Notes: a model not told the origin generated them from the sequence alone. Counted from the stretch's first letter, positions 45,522 to 54,894 are shown. The stretch: 64,000 bases of DNA from Labrys monachus (GCF_030814655.1 NZ_JAUSVK010000001.1:5711001-5775000); one strand, 5' to 3'. Program-made: numbers and translations.

Positions 45522-46558
45522 GCGAGCTTTCCTCCGAAGCGCTGGCCCTTGAGCGAGCGGCGGATCTGGCTGTTGATCAGCACGTCCGCCGTGACGGCGA
45601 GGACGATCGCCGTGCCCTGGATGAACATGCGCCAGAACTCGGGAATGGCGAGCAGCACCAGGCCGTTGTCGATCGTCGCCAGCACCACCGCCCCGAGGGC
45701 GGCGCCGATGAGCGAGCCGGAGCCGCCGGCGACGCTGACGCCGCCGAGTACCGCCCCCGCCAGCGAGGTCAGCTCCCAGCCGCTGGCGAGCACGACGGTG
45801 ACGGTGCCGACGCGGGCGGCGTAGAGCAGGCCGGCAAACCCGCACATCAGGCCGGCCAGCGTATAGGCGAAAAGGACGACACGCTCGGTGCGCAGCCCGT
45901 AGAAGACGCTGGCGAGCGGGTTCGAGCCGACGGCGTAGATGCGCCGCCCGAAGGGGAAGAGCCGCAGGAACAGCGCCGCGGCAACGACGACGGCCCCGCA
46001 GACCAGCACCAGCAGCGGCAGGCCGCCGATACGCAGATCCACCGTCTGGAGCACCCAGCGCGGCAGGCGGCTCGAGGTGATCTCCTGGCCGTGCGCATAG
46101 ACATAGGTGGCGCCGCGATAGAGCGACATCGTGCCGAGCGTGGCGATCAGCGGCGACACCCGGCCATAGGCGACGATCAGCCCGTTGACGGCGCCGAGCC
46201 CCGCCCCGATGGCGAGCGCGATCACCACCAGCAGCACGCCGACATCGGGATGATGGGCGGCATAATCGGCGCTGAGATAGGCAGTGAGCCCCATGATGGA
46301 GCCGACGGAGACGTCGAGGTTGCGGGTCAGCAGCACGATCGCCTGCGCCGCGGCGACGATGGCGAGGATCGAGGCGTTGGAGGCGATGACGCCGATGTTC
46401 TGCAGGCTGGCGAAGTGCGGCGTCAGGATCGAGAAGGCGATGCCGAGGATCACCAGGAAGAGGACGACGCCGCTGACGCGCAGGCGCAGCGCCAGCCGGC
46501 CGAGATTGCGCCGGGGCGGTGCCCGGCCGGGCACGAGGGCAGGATCAGGCGCGGTCAT
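45518..46558 (-). CDS. Sugar ABC transporter permease (CUT2, LsrC/RhaP-like)
   Basis: The 346-residue membrane protein begins with a Pro/Arg-rich cytoplasmic tail and then CUT2 helices with IVLLTRNLDVSVGSIMGLTA, LIATLGTMSLYRGATYVYAH and AVLGGVSVAGGSGSLIGAAL, typical of RbsC-like channels. The gene overlaps the end of the ATPase gene by 14 bases and the start of the next permease by 4, so all are coupled in one operon. Confidence 0.93.
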   Translation of the reverse strand: MTAPDPALVPGRAPPRRNLGRLALRLRVSGVVLFLVILGIAFSILTPHFASLQNIGVIASNASILAIVAAAQAIVLLTRNLDVSVGSIMGLTAYLSADYAAHHPDVGVLLVVIALAIGAGLGAVNGLIVAYGRVSPLIATLGTMSLYRGATYVYAHGQEITSSRLPRWVLQTVDLRIGGLPLLVLVCGAVVVAAALFLRLFPFGRRIYAVGSNPLASVFYGLRTERVVLFAYTLAGLMCGFAGLLYAARVGTVTVVLASGWELTSLAGAVLGGVSVAGGSGSLIGAALGAVVLATIDNGLVLLAIPEFWRMFIQGTAIVLAVTADVLINSQIRRSLKGQRFGGKLA

Positions 46559-48089
46559 GGGCAGCCTCGACGGTGCGGGTGGCGGCCTGCATCACCGCTT
46601 CCTGCGTGGCGTCGGCGCGGGCGATCTCGCCGACGAGGCGCCCTTCGGCGATGACGAGGATTCGGTCGCTCATGGCGATGACCTCCGGCAGGTCGGACGA
46701 GATGAGGAGGACGGCGATGCCGGCGGCGGCGAGATCGGCGATAATCCGGTGGATCTGCGCCTTGCTGCCGACATCGACGCCATGCGTCGGCTCGTCGAGG
46801 ATCAGCACCGCCGGCCGGGTGGCGAGCCAGCGGGCGAAGGCGACCTTCTGGCGGTTGCCGCCGGAAAGCGCGGCGACGACCTGGTCGATGCCCTTGGTGC
46901 GGACCTGGTAGGTGGCGACCGCCTCGTCGGCCATGCGCCGCCCGCCGGCGCGGTCGAGCACGCCGAAGCGCGCCAGCCGCCGGATGACCGGCAGCGTGAC
47001 GTTCTCGACCACGGTTTCGGCCATGATGAGGCCCTGGCCGTCTCGGTCCTCCGGCAGATAGGCGAGGCCGCGCTGCAGCATCTGCGCCGGGCTCCCCGGC
47101 TGGATCTCCTCGCCCTTGAGCACCACTTTGCCCGCGCTCGGCGGCGTCATGCCGAAGATCGCCTGCGCGATCTCGGACCGGCCGGCGCCAACGAGGCCGG
47201 CCATGCCGACGATCTCGCCCGCCCGCAGCGAGAACGAGATATCGGCGAAGGTGCCGCTGAGGCCGAGGCCTTCGACGCGCAGCATTTCCGGCCCGGGCGC
47301 GGCCACGGTCCTGTCCGCATAGAGATGGTCGACGCTGCGGCCGACCATGAGGTTGACGATCCTCGCCCGGTCGAATTCGCTGGCCGGGCCGGTGGCGACG
47401 TGGCGGCCGTCGCGCAGGACGGTGACGTCGTCCGCCATCGCCTCGACCTCCTCGAGGCGATGGGTGATGAACAGCACCGACTTGCCCTGGTCGCGCAGCG
47501 CCCTGACGATGCGGAAGAGCTGCTCGGCCTCGGCCGGCGTCAGCGGCGAGGTCGGCTCGTCGAGGATGAGGAGCTGGACGTCGGTCGACAGCGCGCGGGC
47601 GATCTCGACGAATTGCAGCTCTGCCATCGACAGGGCGGCGACGAGGGAGAACGGATCGAGCTCGACGCCGAGCTGGCGCAGCGAGGCCCTCGCCTTGTCA
47701 TACATCGCCCGGCGGTCGACGGTGCCGAACATCGTGCGCGGATAGGCGCCCATGAAGATGTTCTCGGCGACGTCGAGATGCGGGAACAGCTTGGGATCCT
47801 GGTAGACCGCGGAAATGCCGGCGGCGCGCGCCTCGATCGGCGTCGCGAAATGCACGGCCCGCCCGCCGATCGAGACCTCGCCGCCGTCGGGCTGCACGAT
47901 GCCGGTGATGATCTTCACCAGCGTCGACTTGCCGGCGCCGTTCTCGCCGACGAGCGCGTGCACCCTGCCCCGCCCGATCTCGAAGCCGATATCGCTGAGG
48001 ACGCGGATAGGACCGTAGGACTTGGCGATGCCCGACAGCGTCAGGGCCGCTCCCGTGGCTGCGGCGGATCGGAGGGAAGCGGTCGTCAT
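46545..48089 (-). CDS. Sugar ABC transporter ATP-binding protein (CUT2, duplicated cassette)
   Basis: The 514-residue ATPase holds two fused cassettes as in RbsA/LsrA. The first has Walker A GENGAGKST, signature-like LSMAELQ and Walker B LLILDEPTSPLT. The second has the degenerate Walker A GLVGAGRSE, signature LSGGNRQK and Walker B VLILDEPTHGVDVGSK. ATG 48089 overlaps the stop of the SorC regulator gene (ATGA). It energises import of the sugar bound by the periplasmic protein of this operon. Confidence 0.94.
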   Translation of the reverse strand: MTTASLRSAAATGAALTLSGIAKSYGPIRVLSDIGFEIGRGRVHALVGENGAGKSTLVKIITGIVQPDGGEVSIGGRAVHFATPIEARAAGISAVYQDPKLFPHLDVAENIFMGAYPRTMFGTVDRRAMYDKARASLRQLGVELDPFSLVAALSMAELQFVEIARALSTDVQLLILDEPTSPLTPAEAEQLFRIVRALRDQGKSVLFITHRLEEVEAMADDVTVLRDGRHVATGPASEFDRARIVNLMVGRSVDHLYADRTVAAPGPEMLRVEGLGLSGTFADISFSLRAGEIVGMAGLVGAGRSEIAQAIFGMTPPSAGKVVLKGEEIQPGSPAQMLQRGLAYLPEDRDGQGLIMAETVVENVTLPVIRRLARFGVLDRAGGRRMADEAVATYQVRTKGIDQVVAALSGGNRQKVAFARWLATRPAVLILDEPTHGVDVGSKAQIHRIIADLAAAGIAVLLISSDLPEVIAMSDRILVIAEGRLVGEIARADATQEAVMQAATRTVEAAHDRA

Positions 48090-49177
48090 GGCGGGCTCCC
48101 GTCCGGACGGGCCGCCACGCCTCGCCGGCGGGGCTTTGCGGCGGCGGCGCGGCCCTGGCCCGCCCGCCTCGTCTGCGCGGTGCGCATGCCGGCGGCCTGC
48201 CGCTCCGGAACGGCAGGACCGAGGAGCGCCGCCGCGGTCGCCTCGTCGGTGATGAGGCCCTTCAGGAGCCCGCTGCGCAGGATGGAGCGGATGGCATCGA
48301 CCTTGTCGGCGCCGCCGGCGGCCGCCACGATGTTGCGGCCGGCGAGGTCTTCGTAAGGCAGGGTGACGGCGCGGGACGAGATCTCGGTGCGGATCGGCCG
48401 GCCCTGCGCGTCGTGGAAATAAGTGAGGATCTCGCCGCGGGCGCGCAGCCGCTTCAACTCGACGAGGTCGTCCGCCTGCAGCGATCCGTTGCGGGCCAGG
48501 AAGCCGTCGGGGTTCGTCGTGCCGATACCGACGAGCAGCAATGTCGCCTCCAGCGCCAGCGCCTGGACGCGCACGACGCCGAGCTGCGACAGCAGCACTT
48601 CGCGATCCGCGGAGGAATTGGCGAAGAACGGCACGGGCAGGAAGAAGCCCGCCGCCTTGGTGCGGTCGGAGATCCGGTGGATGACGTCGAAGGGGTCGGC
48701 CGAGAAGCTGGTCGTCAGCCCGCCGAGCAGCGCGACGAAGCTGGTCTCGGGCACATGCAGGCGCGGCAGCCTTTCGACGATGTCGGTCAGGGTGCGGCCG
48801 TGGCCGAGGCCGATGACCCGATGCGCGCCGCTCTGCAGGATGCGCAGCAGGTATTGGGCACCGGCGGCGGCGAGCGAGACCGGTACGAGCGCCGCCTCGC
48901 CGATATCCGGCGCCACGATGCACTCCTCCAGCCCGAACGCGTTGGACAGGGCCTGCTCCAGGCGGGCGCAGCCGGCGATCGGGCTGTTGACGAAGACCTG
49001 CACCATGCCCTCGCGCGTCGCCTGGGCGATCAGCCGCTGCACCTTGAAGCCGGGCACATGCAGCCGCTTGCCGACTTCGGCATGCGTCATGCCGCCGACG
49101 AAATGCATCCAGGCCGCGCGGGCCGGCATGCCCTCATCGTCCTCGTCACGCGCATGACGGGCGAGATCGTCGGCCAC
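48086..49177 (-). CDS. SorC family sugar-binding transcriptional regulator (LsrR-like)
   Basis: The 363-residue protein has an N-terminal helix-turn-helix (GGMTHAEVGKRLHVPGFKVQ, RLIAQATREGMVQVFV) and a large sugar-phosphate-binding domain with VIGLGHGRTLTDIVERLP, SFVALLGGLTTSFSADPFDV and LLLVGIGTTNPDGFLARNGS, characteristic of SorC/DeoR-type effector domains (LsrR, SorC, EryD). It heads the transporter operon and probably represses it until a phosphorylated sugar binds. Start GTG 49177 is used (GGGGTGG upstream). The C-terminal tail is unusually rich in Arg, Pro and Gly. MgtC diverges upstream. Confidence 0.92.
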   Translation of the reverse strand: MADDLARHARDEDDEGMPARAAWMHFVGGMTHAEVGKRLHVPGFKVQRLIAQATREGMVQVFVNSPIAGCARLEQALSNAFGLEECIVAPDIGEAALVPVSLAAAGAQYLLRILQSGAHRVIGLGHGRTLTDIVERLPRLHVPETSFVALLGGLTTSFSADPFDVIHRISDRTKAAGFFLPVPFFANSSADREVLLSQLGVVRVQALALEATLLLVGIGTTNPDGFLARNGSLQADDLVELKRLRARGEILTYFHDAQGRPIRTEISSRAVTLPYEDLAGRNIVAAAGGADKVDAIRSILRSGLLKGLITDEATAAALLGPAVPERQAAGMRTAQTRRAGQGRAAAAKPRRRGVAARPDGSPP

Positions 49178-49193
49178 GTTTCCACCCCTGTCT

Positions 49194-49205
49194 GCATTTT
49201 TATGC
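49194..49205. promoter_or_regulatory. Small palindrome GCAT-TTTT-ATGC before the SorC gene
   Basis: A 4+4 inverted repeat lies 17-28 bases upstream of the SorC start, in the only AT-rich spot of the 220-base divergent interval with mgtC. It may be part of the promoter or an autoregulatory site; support is weak. Confidence 0.25.
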
Positions 49206-49397
49206 GTTGCCAGTAGAATTACGCGATCGCGGGCGCCCGTCAAGCCGGTCACGGACATGCGGACCGGGCGGGATGAAAGAGGGGAGCGGGATATCGATCG
49301 CTTCGCGCGCGTTCACGACAGAATACGGCGCCATCGCCGGCCACGGGCCGACGCGAATCGCCTTTCATGGCGATCCGGCACATCGACGGAGGTGGAC

Positions 49398-50072
49398 ATG
49401 CTCGCCAACACCGAACTTTTCATCCGGCTTCTGTTGGCCGCCGCCCTCGGCAGCGTCATCGGCTTCGAGCGCGAGAGGCTGCTCTGGGCCGCAGGACTGC
49501 GCACGCATATGCTGGTCTGCGTCGGCTCCTCGCTCATCATGATCGTCTCGGCCTTCGGCTTTTCCGACATCGTCAACAATCCGCATGTCGTCCTCGACCC
49601 CTCGCGCATCGCCGCGCAGGTGGTGTCGGGCATCGGCTTCCTCGGCGCCGGCACGATCCTGCTGCGCGGCGAGGTGGTCAAGGGCCTGACGACGGCCGCG
49701 AGCCTGTGGAGCGTGGCGGCCATCGGCCTCGCCGTCGGCGGCGGCCTCTATACCGCGGCGCTGTCGACCACCGTCATCATCCTGGTCATCCTGGCCGGCA
49801 TCAAGCCGCTGGAGGAGCGCTTCCGCGCGCAGATGGCGGTGCGCACCATCCGGCTGAGCGCCGAGCACGACAAGGTCACGCTCGACGTCGTGCACGAGGC
49901 GGCGGGGCTGCGGGCCTCCAGGGTCAAGCAGTTCGTGCTGCGCCAGCGGCTCGAGGACGGCAGCGACGAGGTGCTCGTCTCCTTCATCCGCCTGTCGCCC
50001 CAGTCGGTCGAGGACATCGCCGGCCGGCTGCGGACGATCGTCGGCGTGCGGACGGTCGAGGTGATCGGATGA
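49398..50072 (+). CDS. MgtC/SapB family membrane protein
   Basis: The 224-residue protein has the MgtC/SapB membrane domain: four to five helices with LLLAAALGSVIGFERERLLW, AAGLRTHMLVCVGSSLIMIV, the conserved VVSGIGFLGAGTILLRGEVV, KGLTTAASLWSVAAIGLAVG, and a C-terminal ACT-like cytoplasmic domain (about 150-224). Family members help adaptation to low Mg and acid or modulate ATP synthase. GGAGGTGGAC precedes ATG 49398. It stands alone, divergent from the SorC gene and convergent with the second transporter operon. Confidence 0.93.
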   Translation: MLANTELFIRLLLAAALGSVIGFERERLLWAAGLRTHMLVCVGSSLIMIVSAFGFSDIVNNPHVVLDPSRIAAQVVSGIGFLGAGTILLRGEVVKGLTTAASLWSVAAIGLAVGGGLYTAALSTTVIILVILAGIKPLEERFRAQMAVRTIRLSAEHDKVTLDVVHEAAGLRASRVKQFVLRQRLEDGSDEVLVSFIRLSPQSVEDIAGRLRTIVGVRTVEVIG

Positions 50073-50088
50073 CGGACAGGCGTCCGTC
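50071..50088. terminator. Stem-loop between convergent mgtC-like and permease genes
   Basis: GACGGAC and GTCCGTC pair perfectly around AGGC, starting inside the stop codon of the MgtC gene and ending 10 bases before the end of the convergent permease gene. It could serve both transcripts. Confidence 0.45.
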
Positions 50089-50097
50089 GGCCGACGT

Positions 50098-51045
50098 TCA
50101 GCGCAATGCCTTCTCCCCGCCGGCGGCGGTGATCACGCCGACGATAATGAGGCCGGTCAGCAGCAGGCGCACGCCGGCGCTGACGCCGAAGGTGTTGAGC
50201 ATGGTCAGGAGCAGCACCAGGAACAGCGCCGCGCCCCAGACGCCGGGCACATTGGCCTTGCCGCCGGCGACCGAGGTGCCGCCGATCACGACCACCGCCA
50301 GCGACGACAGCAGATATTCATTGCCGATATCGACATTGGCGCCGCGGAAATAGCCGGCCAGCAGAGCGCCGTCGAGGCCGCCCAGGGCTCCCGACAGCGC
50401 GTAGGTGAGGAAGCGGATGCGCCCGACCTTGACCCCCGCCAGCCAGGCGGCGCGGATGTTCTGCCCGATGGCGAGCACCGATCGCCCATAGATCATGCGC
50501 TGGAGCAGGATGGCGGCGCCGACGGTGAAGAGCATCACCAGCACGGCGAGGACCGGGATGCCGAAGAATTGCAGGTTGGTGAACTCGGCGAAGCCCGGCG
50601 GCGGCTTGATCTGCAGGCCGCGGCCATAGCTGATGTCGATGGACTGGATGATGAAGCTCGCCGACAGCGTGGCGATGATCGGCGGGATGCGCAGCGCCCA
50701 GATCAGCAGGTAGTTCGCCGCGCCGATGGCGATGCCGCAGGCGAGCGCGGCGAGGAGGCCCGCCACCACCATCGAATCATTGCCGTCCATCACCTTCATG
50801 GCGACGGCGCTGGCGAGGCCGATATTGGCGGGCAGCGACAGGTCGACATTGCCGGGGCCGAGCGTGATCACGAACATCTGGCCGACGCCGACGATGACGG
50901 TGAATTCCGCCAAGGCGAGCGCCGAGGTGAGCATGCCGCCGGCGCCGTAGCCGCCGGTGAAGGCGATCGTCGCCAGCCACACCACGAGGGCGCCGACGAA
51001 GGACCACAGCCAGGGCTTGGCGAGCAGTATCCTCAGGGACGGCAT
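50098..51045 (-). CDS. Sugar ABC transporter permease (CUT2), system 2
   Basis: The 315-residue permease shows the RbsC-like core: VGQMFVITLGPGNVDLSLPA, PPIIATLSASFIIQSIDISY and LAVVVIGGTSVAGGKANVPG, with eight or more helices. It is the last gene of transporter system 2 and follows the other permease with a 3-base gap. The PGNVDLSLPA segment replaces the usual GGIDLSVG of CUT2 permeases, so the pore-lining residues may differ. Confidence 0.92.
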   Translation of the reverse strand: MPSLRILLAKPWLWSFVGALVVWLATIAFTGGYGAGGMLTSALALAEFTVIVGVGQMFVITLGPGNVDLSLPANIGLASAVAMKVMDGNDSMVVAGLLAALACGIAIGAANYLLIWALRIPPIIATLSASFIIQSIDISYGRGLQIKPPPGFAEFTNLQFFGIPVLAVLVMLFTVGAAILLQRMIYGRSVLAIGQNIRAAWLAGVKVGRIRFLTYALSGALGGLDGALLAGYFRGANVDIGNEYLLSSLAVVVIGGTSVAGGKANVPGVWGAALFLVLLLTMLNTFGVSAGVRLLLTGLIIVGVITAAGGEKALR

Positions 51046-51048
51046 CGG

Positions 51049-52026
51049 TCACCCTTCCTTGCGGCTGATCAGCGCCCGCGCCGCGAGCACGATGATGAGG
51101 ATGGCGCCGTTGGCGGCGACCTGCCAGTCCGGCGGAATATGCATGAAGGTCAGCAGCGGCGAGGCGGCGAGCGCGAGCGTCAGCGCGCCGATGACCGCGC
51201 CGATCGGCGACACCCGGCCGCCGACGAACTCGCCGCCGCCAAGGATGACGCCGGCGATCGACAGCAGCGTGTAGCCATTGCCGATATTGGCGTCGCCCGA
51301 GGTGGTGATGCCGATCAGCATCATGCCCGAGAGGACGCCGAACAGGCCGGTCAGCGCGAACAGGATGACCTTGATGCGGAGCAGCGACCAGCCGGCGCGG
51401 CGCAGCGCGGCCGGATTGCCGCCCGACCCGCGCAGGACGACGCCGAAGGAGGTCCGCATCAGCCCGAAATGCACCACGGCCGCGATCACCACCGCCGCCA
51501 CGATCGGCAGCGGCACGAAGGGCGGCTTGAAGCCGGTGATCGCCAGGAGCCAGTCCGGCGCCTTGCCGCCCGGCTTGGGCAGGATGAGGATGGCGAGGCC
51601 GCTCCACACGAAGCTCATGCCGAGCGTCACCACGATCGAGGGCAGGTTGCGCAGGTGGATCAGCGCGCCGAGCGCCGCATAGACCGCGATGCCGCCGAGG
51701 AGCACGGCGATGCCGAGGAGCGGGGCGTCGTGCAGCCAGGTCGCGGTGACGCAGCCGACGAAGCCGACGAAGGTGCCGATGGAAAGATCGAGCTCGTTGC
51801 TGGCGATGACGAACATCTGGGCAATCGTCGCCAGGGCGATCGGGATCGCCAGGTTCAGCATCAGGTTGAAGCCGAAATAGCTGATGGCGCGCGGATTGAG
51901 CCAGGCGATCGCGATCAGCACGAGGGAGAGCGACAGGGCCGGCAGGAGGGCGCGCAACATCCGCCCCGGCGTCATCCGCCCGAGCGCCGGCACCCGGACG
52001 CGTTGTTCCACGGAAGGCGCCGTCAT
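51049..52026 (-). CDS. Sugar ABC transporter permease (CUT2), system 2
   Basis: The 325-residue permease contains TIAQMFVIASNELDLSIGTF, LPSIVVTLGMSFVWSGLAIL and SIAGVILGGGEFVGGRVSPI, all typical of CUT2 channels, after a short Arg-rich N-terminus. ATG 52026 lies one base beyond the stop of the ATPase gene, so the genes are coupled. It should form a heterodimeric channel with the next permease. Confidence 0.92.
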   Translation of the reverse strand: MTAPSVEQRVRVPALGRMTPGRMLRALLPALSLSLVLIAIAWLNPRAISYFGFNLMLNLAIPIALATIAQMFVIASNELDLSIGTFVGFVGCVTATWLHDAPLLGIAVLLGGIAVYAALGALIHLRNLPSIVVTLGMSFVWSGLAILILPKPGGKAPDWLLAITGFKPPFVPLPIVAAVVIAAVVHFGLMRTSFGVVLRGSGGNPAALRRAGWSLLRIKVILFALTGLFGVLSGMMLIGITTSGDANIGNGYTLLSIAGVILGGGEFVGGRVSPIGAVIGALTLALAASPLLTFMHIPPDWQVAANGAILIIVLAARALISRKEG

Positions 52027-52027
52027 G

Positions 52028-53503
52028 TCACACCGCCTCGCTGAAGGAGGATTGGATGATGCGCTCTTCCGTCAGCTCGGAACGGCTGAGATCGGCGACG
52101 ATCCGGCCGTTGTGGAAGACATAGACGTGGTCGCAATTGTCGAGCTCGTCGGTTTCGGTGGTGTACCAGAGGAAGGTGCGGCCGTTGCGCGCCTCCTCGC
52201 GGATGAGATCGTAGACCTCGAGCTTGGTGCCGATGTCGACGCCGCGCATCGGGTCGTCCATCAGGATGATGCGGGCGTCGGAGCCGAGGGCGCGGGCGAA
52301 CAGCGCCTTCTGCTGGTTGCCGCCGGAGAGCGAGAGGATGTTGTTGTTCATGTCGGGGGTGCGGATCTTGATCCTGTCCTGCCAGAACTTCGCCAGCTCG
52401 GCTTCGCGCTGCGCGGAGATCAGCAGGCCCTGGCGCAGCCGGGACAGCGAGCGGATGCCGATATTGGCGGCGATCGACCATTGCGGGAACACGCCGTCCG
52501 ACTGGCGGTCGCCGGCGACGAGGGCCACCGGCTCCGTCACCTCGACGCCCGCCATGCGGCGTTCGGCCGCGCTGTAGATGGCGATGAGCAGGTCGGTCTG
52601 GCCATGTCCCGACAGGCCAGCCAGGCCGATGATCTCGCCTTCGCGCGCCACCAGCTCGGTCTGGTTGGTCTGGCGCGCCGGGCGGGCACGCACGCGCAGG
52701 GGCCGGCTTTCCTGCCGCGCCGCCGTCTGCGCGGCGGCCTTCTCGCGGGTCTCGGCCGCGGCGCCGCCCATCGTCGTCACCAGCCGGTCGCGGTCGAAGG
52801 CAGCGGCGGTGTCGGCTACGACGACCTTGCCGTCGCGCATCACCACGATGCGGCTGGCGTTTTCGAGGATCTCCCCGAGCAAATGCGAGATGAGGATGCA
52901 GCTGCGGCCGCCGGCGACGAAGCGGCGGACGAAGGCGAGCAACTGCCCGGCGGTGCGGGCGTCGAGCGAGGATGTCGGCTCGTCGAGGATGACGAGGTCG
53001 AGAGGATCGGTGGTGACGGTGAAGGCGCGGGCGATCTCCACCATCTGCCGGCGCCCGATCGACAGGTCGCGCACGACGTCCGAGGCGGCGATGTCGTGGC
53101 CGGGAAAGATCTCGTCGAGCTTGTCGACGATCAGGCGCGCCGCCCGGCGGCGCCATCCGAACCCGCGCAGCGAGGGATGGTTGATGCGGGTGTTCTCGGC
53201 GACGCTGAGATTCGGGCAGAGCGAAAGCTCCTGGAACACGCAGCGTATGCCGAGCTTCTGGGCGCGGACGACGGAATAGTTCTCCTCGACGGCGCCGCCG
53301 ACCGCGATGCGGCCGCGATTGGGGGCCAGCGTGCCGGCCACCACCTGCATGAGCGTCGACTTGCCCGCCCCGTTATGGCCGACGAGGCCGACGCATTCCC
53401 CCTTGGAAACGGCGAAGTCGACGCCGTCGAGCGCACGGACGGCACCGAAATATTTGCCGGCATCGTCCAGCCTGACGATGATCGAAGCGGCCTCGGATGG
53501 CAC
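52028..53503 (-). CDS. Sugar ABC transporter ATP-binding protein (CUT2), system 2
   Basis: The 491-residue double-cassette ATPase has a good first Walker A (GHNGAGKST) and Walker B ([12 protein letters not shown]), but a degenerate first signature (LSIGRRQM). In the second cassette the Walker A is GLSGHGQTD, the signature is intact (LSGGNQQK), and the usual DEP of Walker B is DDP ([16 protein letters not shown]). GTG 53503 is chosen because AGGAG lies 5 bases before it; GTG 53509 is adjacent. A longer frame upstream exists but lacks homology. The gene follows the binding-protein gene after about 300 bases. Confidence 0.9.
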   Translation of the reverse strand: MPSEAASIIVRLDDAGKYFGAVRALDGVDFAVSKGECVGLVGHNGAGKSTLMQVVAGTLAPNRGRIAVGGAVEENYSVVRAQKLGIRCVFQELSLCPNLSVAENTRINHPSLRGFGWRRRAARLIVDKLDEIFPGHDIAASDVVRDLSIGRRQMVEIARAFTVTTDPLDLVILDEPTSSLDARTAGQLLAFVRRFVAGGRSCILISHLLGEILENASRIVVMRDGKVVVADTAAAFDRDRLVTTMGGAAAETREKAAAQTAARQESRPLRVRARPARQTNQTELVAREGEIIGLAGLSGHGQTDLLIAIYSAAERRMAGVEVTEPVALVAGDRQSDGVFPQWSIAANIGIRSLSRLRQGLLISAQREAELAKFWQDRIKIRTPDMNNNILSLSGGNQQKALFARALGSDARIILMDDPMRGVDIGTKLEVYDLIREEARNGRTFLWYTTETDELDNCDHVYVFHNGRIVADLSRSELTEERIIQSSFSEAV

Positions 53504-53804
53504 TGTCACTCCTATGGGGCTCGGTCGGCAGGAGGCCGGATCGTACATGCAAGGGAGGCTCCGCATCGCCGCACAAGCGGGATGGCAGCCGGTCGGTTCT
53601 GAGGGGCGTCCAGTATTTCAGCCCCGCAGCCTTATCCGCGCCTCCGGGGAATTTCCACTGAAAATATGTTCATCCGCAGGCGGGCAGGCCCCCTCCCCGC
53701 AAAGGGAGAGGGCAAAAGTGAAGACCCGCGCCGGCCGGGGCCGCCGCGATGCGGGCGGGACGGGCCGCGGGGGAACGTTTCCTCGTCCCGTCCGCCACGC
53801 CGCC
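53504..53804. other. Intergenic stretch with hairpin inside transporter operon 2
   Basis: About 300 bases between binding-protein and ATPase genes, with no gene. It holds a G/C-rich imperfect hairpin at about 53689-53714 (CCCCCTCCCC and GGGAGAGGG around GCAAA), a type of repeat often seen between genes in Hyphomicrobiales. It probably lowers expression of the downstream membrane components relative to the binding protein. Confidence 0.5.
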
Positions 53805-54818
53805 TCACTTCATGTTGGCCTTGATCGCGGCGATCGCGTCGGCCTGGGTGTATTCGTGGCTGGCGACGCCGCCCTTGGCGATGGTCGGCAGGGCCGCCTC
53901 GAAGTCGTCCTGGGTGAAGGCGAGATACGGCACCACCAGGTCATGCGGCAGGTCCTTGCGGCCGTCGAGGATCTGCTGGGCGACCCAGAAGGCGAGCGTC
54001 GACACGCCCGGGGCGATCGAGGCCGACCAGGTGGTGTAGCCGTCCTTGTCCTTCTGCTCCTTCCACCATTGCAGTTCGTCCTGACGGTTGCCCATGATGA
54101 TGGTCGGGCGCGACTTGCCGGCCGCGGCGAAGGCCTGCGCCGCGCCATAGCCGTCGCCGCCCTGGTCGACCACGCCGACGATGGTCGGGAGCGAGGGCAG
54201 CACCGTCGCCACCGCCTTCTGGGCGGTGGTCTGGTCCCAGTCGCCGGTGACCGAGCTCACGATCTTGAACTCGGGATGGGCCGCGACGCCTTCCAGGATG
54301 CCGGCATGGATGGTGTCGTCGATCGAGGTACCGGCGAGGCCGCGGATTTCCAGGAGGTTCCCGCCCTTGGGCTGGAACTTGGCCATGTGCTCGATTTCCT
54401 GCTTGCCCATGTCCTTGTAGTCGACGACCACGCGGTAGGCGCAGGGCTCGTTGACGACGCCGTCGAAGGAAACCACGACGATGCCGGCATCGCAGGCCTG
54501 CTTGATGGCGCCGTTCAGCGCATCGGGCGAGGCGGCGTTGATGACGATGGCGTCATAGCCCTGCAGGATCAGGTTCTGGATCTGGGCCGCCTGGGTCGGC
54601 ACTTCCTTGTCGGCGGTGGTGAACACGTCGGCCGCCGCGACGATCTTGTCTTCGACCGCCTTCTTGGTGACGGCGTCATAGCTCTTGAGCATCGCCTGGC
54701 GCCAGGAATTGCCGGCGTAATTGTTGGAGAAGGCGATCTTCTTGCCGCTCGTGTCGGCAAGAGCGGTTCCCGAGGCCAGAAGCGTGGCAAGGGCGCCCAG
54801 GACAAGTATTCTCTTCAT
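53805..54818 (-). CDS. Sugar ABC transporter substrate-binding protein, system 2
   Basis: The 337-residue periplasmic protein has a signal peptide (MKRILVLGALATLLASGTAL, cleavage near ALA-DT) and the RbsB-like type I binding fold: KKIAFSNNYAGNSWRQAMLK, GYDAIVINAASPDALNGAIK, VVVSFDGVVNEPCAYRVVVD and GVVDQGGDGYGAAQAFAAAG. Ligand identity is not evident. Two stem-loops lie upstream, between it and the SMP-30 gene, and a long gap lies downstream. Confidence 0.93.
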   Translation of the reverse strand: MKRILVLGALATLLASGTALADTSGKKIAFSNNYAGNSWRQAMLKSYDAVTKKAVEDKIVAAADVFTTADKEVPTQAAQIQNLILQGYDAIVINAASPDALNGAIKQACDAGIVVVSFDGVVNEPCAYRVVVDYKDMGKQEIEHMAKFQPKGGNLLEIRGLAGTSIDDTIHAGILEGVAAHPEFKIVSSVTGDWDQTTAQKAVATVLPSLPTIVGVVDQGGDGYGAAQAFAAAGKSRPTIIMGNRQDELQWWKEQKDKDGYTTWSASIAPGVSTLAFWVAQQILDGRKDLPHDLVVPYLAFTQDDFEAALPTIAKGGVASHEYTQADAIAAIKANMK

Positions 54819-54850
54819 TGCAGATCCTCCCGTTTATGATCGTTCTTACC

Positions 54851-54894
54851 GGCAGCCGGCGACCCGCCGGCTGCCCCTTCGCCCGGAGCCGGGC
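54851..54894 (-). terminator. Two adjacent stem-loops between SMP-30 and binding-protein genes
   Basis: GGCAGCCGGCG/CGCCGGCTGCC (54851-54875, loop 3) and GCCCGG/CCGGGC (54881-54894, loop 2) are both perfect. They lie 33 to 76 bases upstream of the binding-protein start and about 90-130 bases after the lactonase stop, so they may separate two transcripts or process a common one. Confidence 0.5.

Noticed and set aside
41799-49177. Calling the SorC-headed operon a true lsr (AI-2) operon
   Set aside because: LsrK and LsrF are absent and several AI-2 contact residues of the binding protein are changed, so only Lsr-like layout can be claimed.
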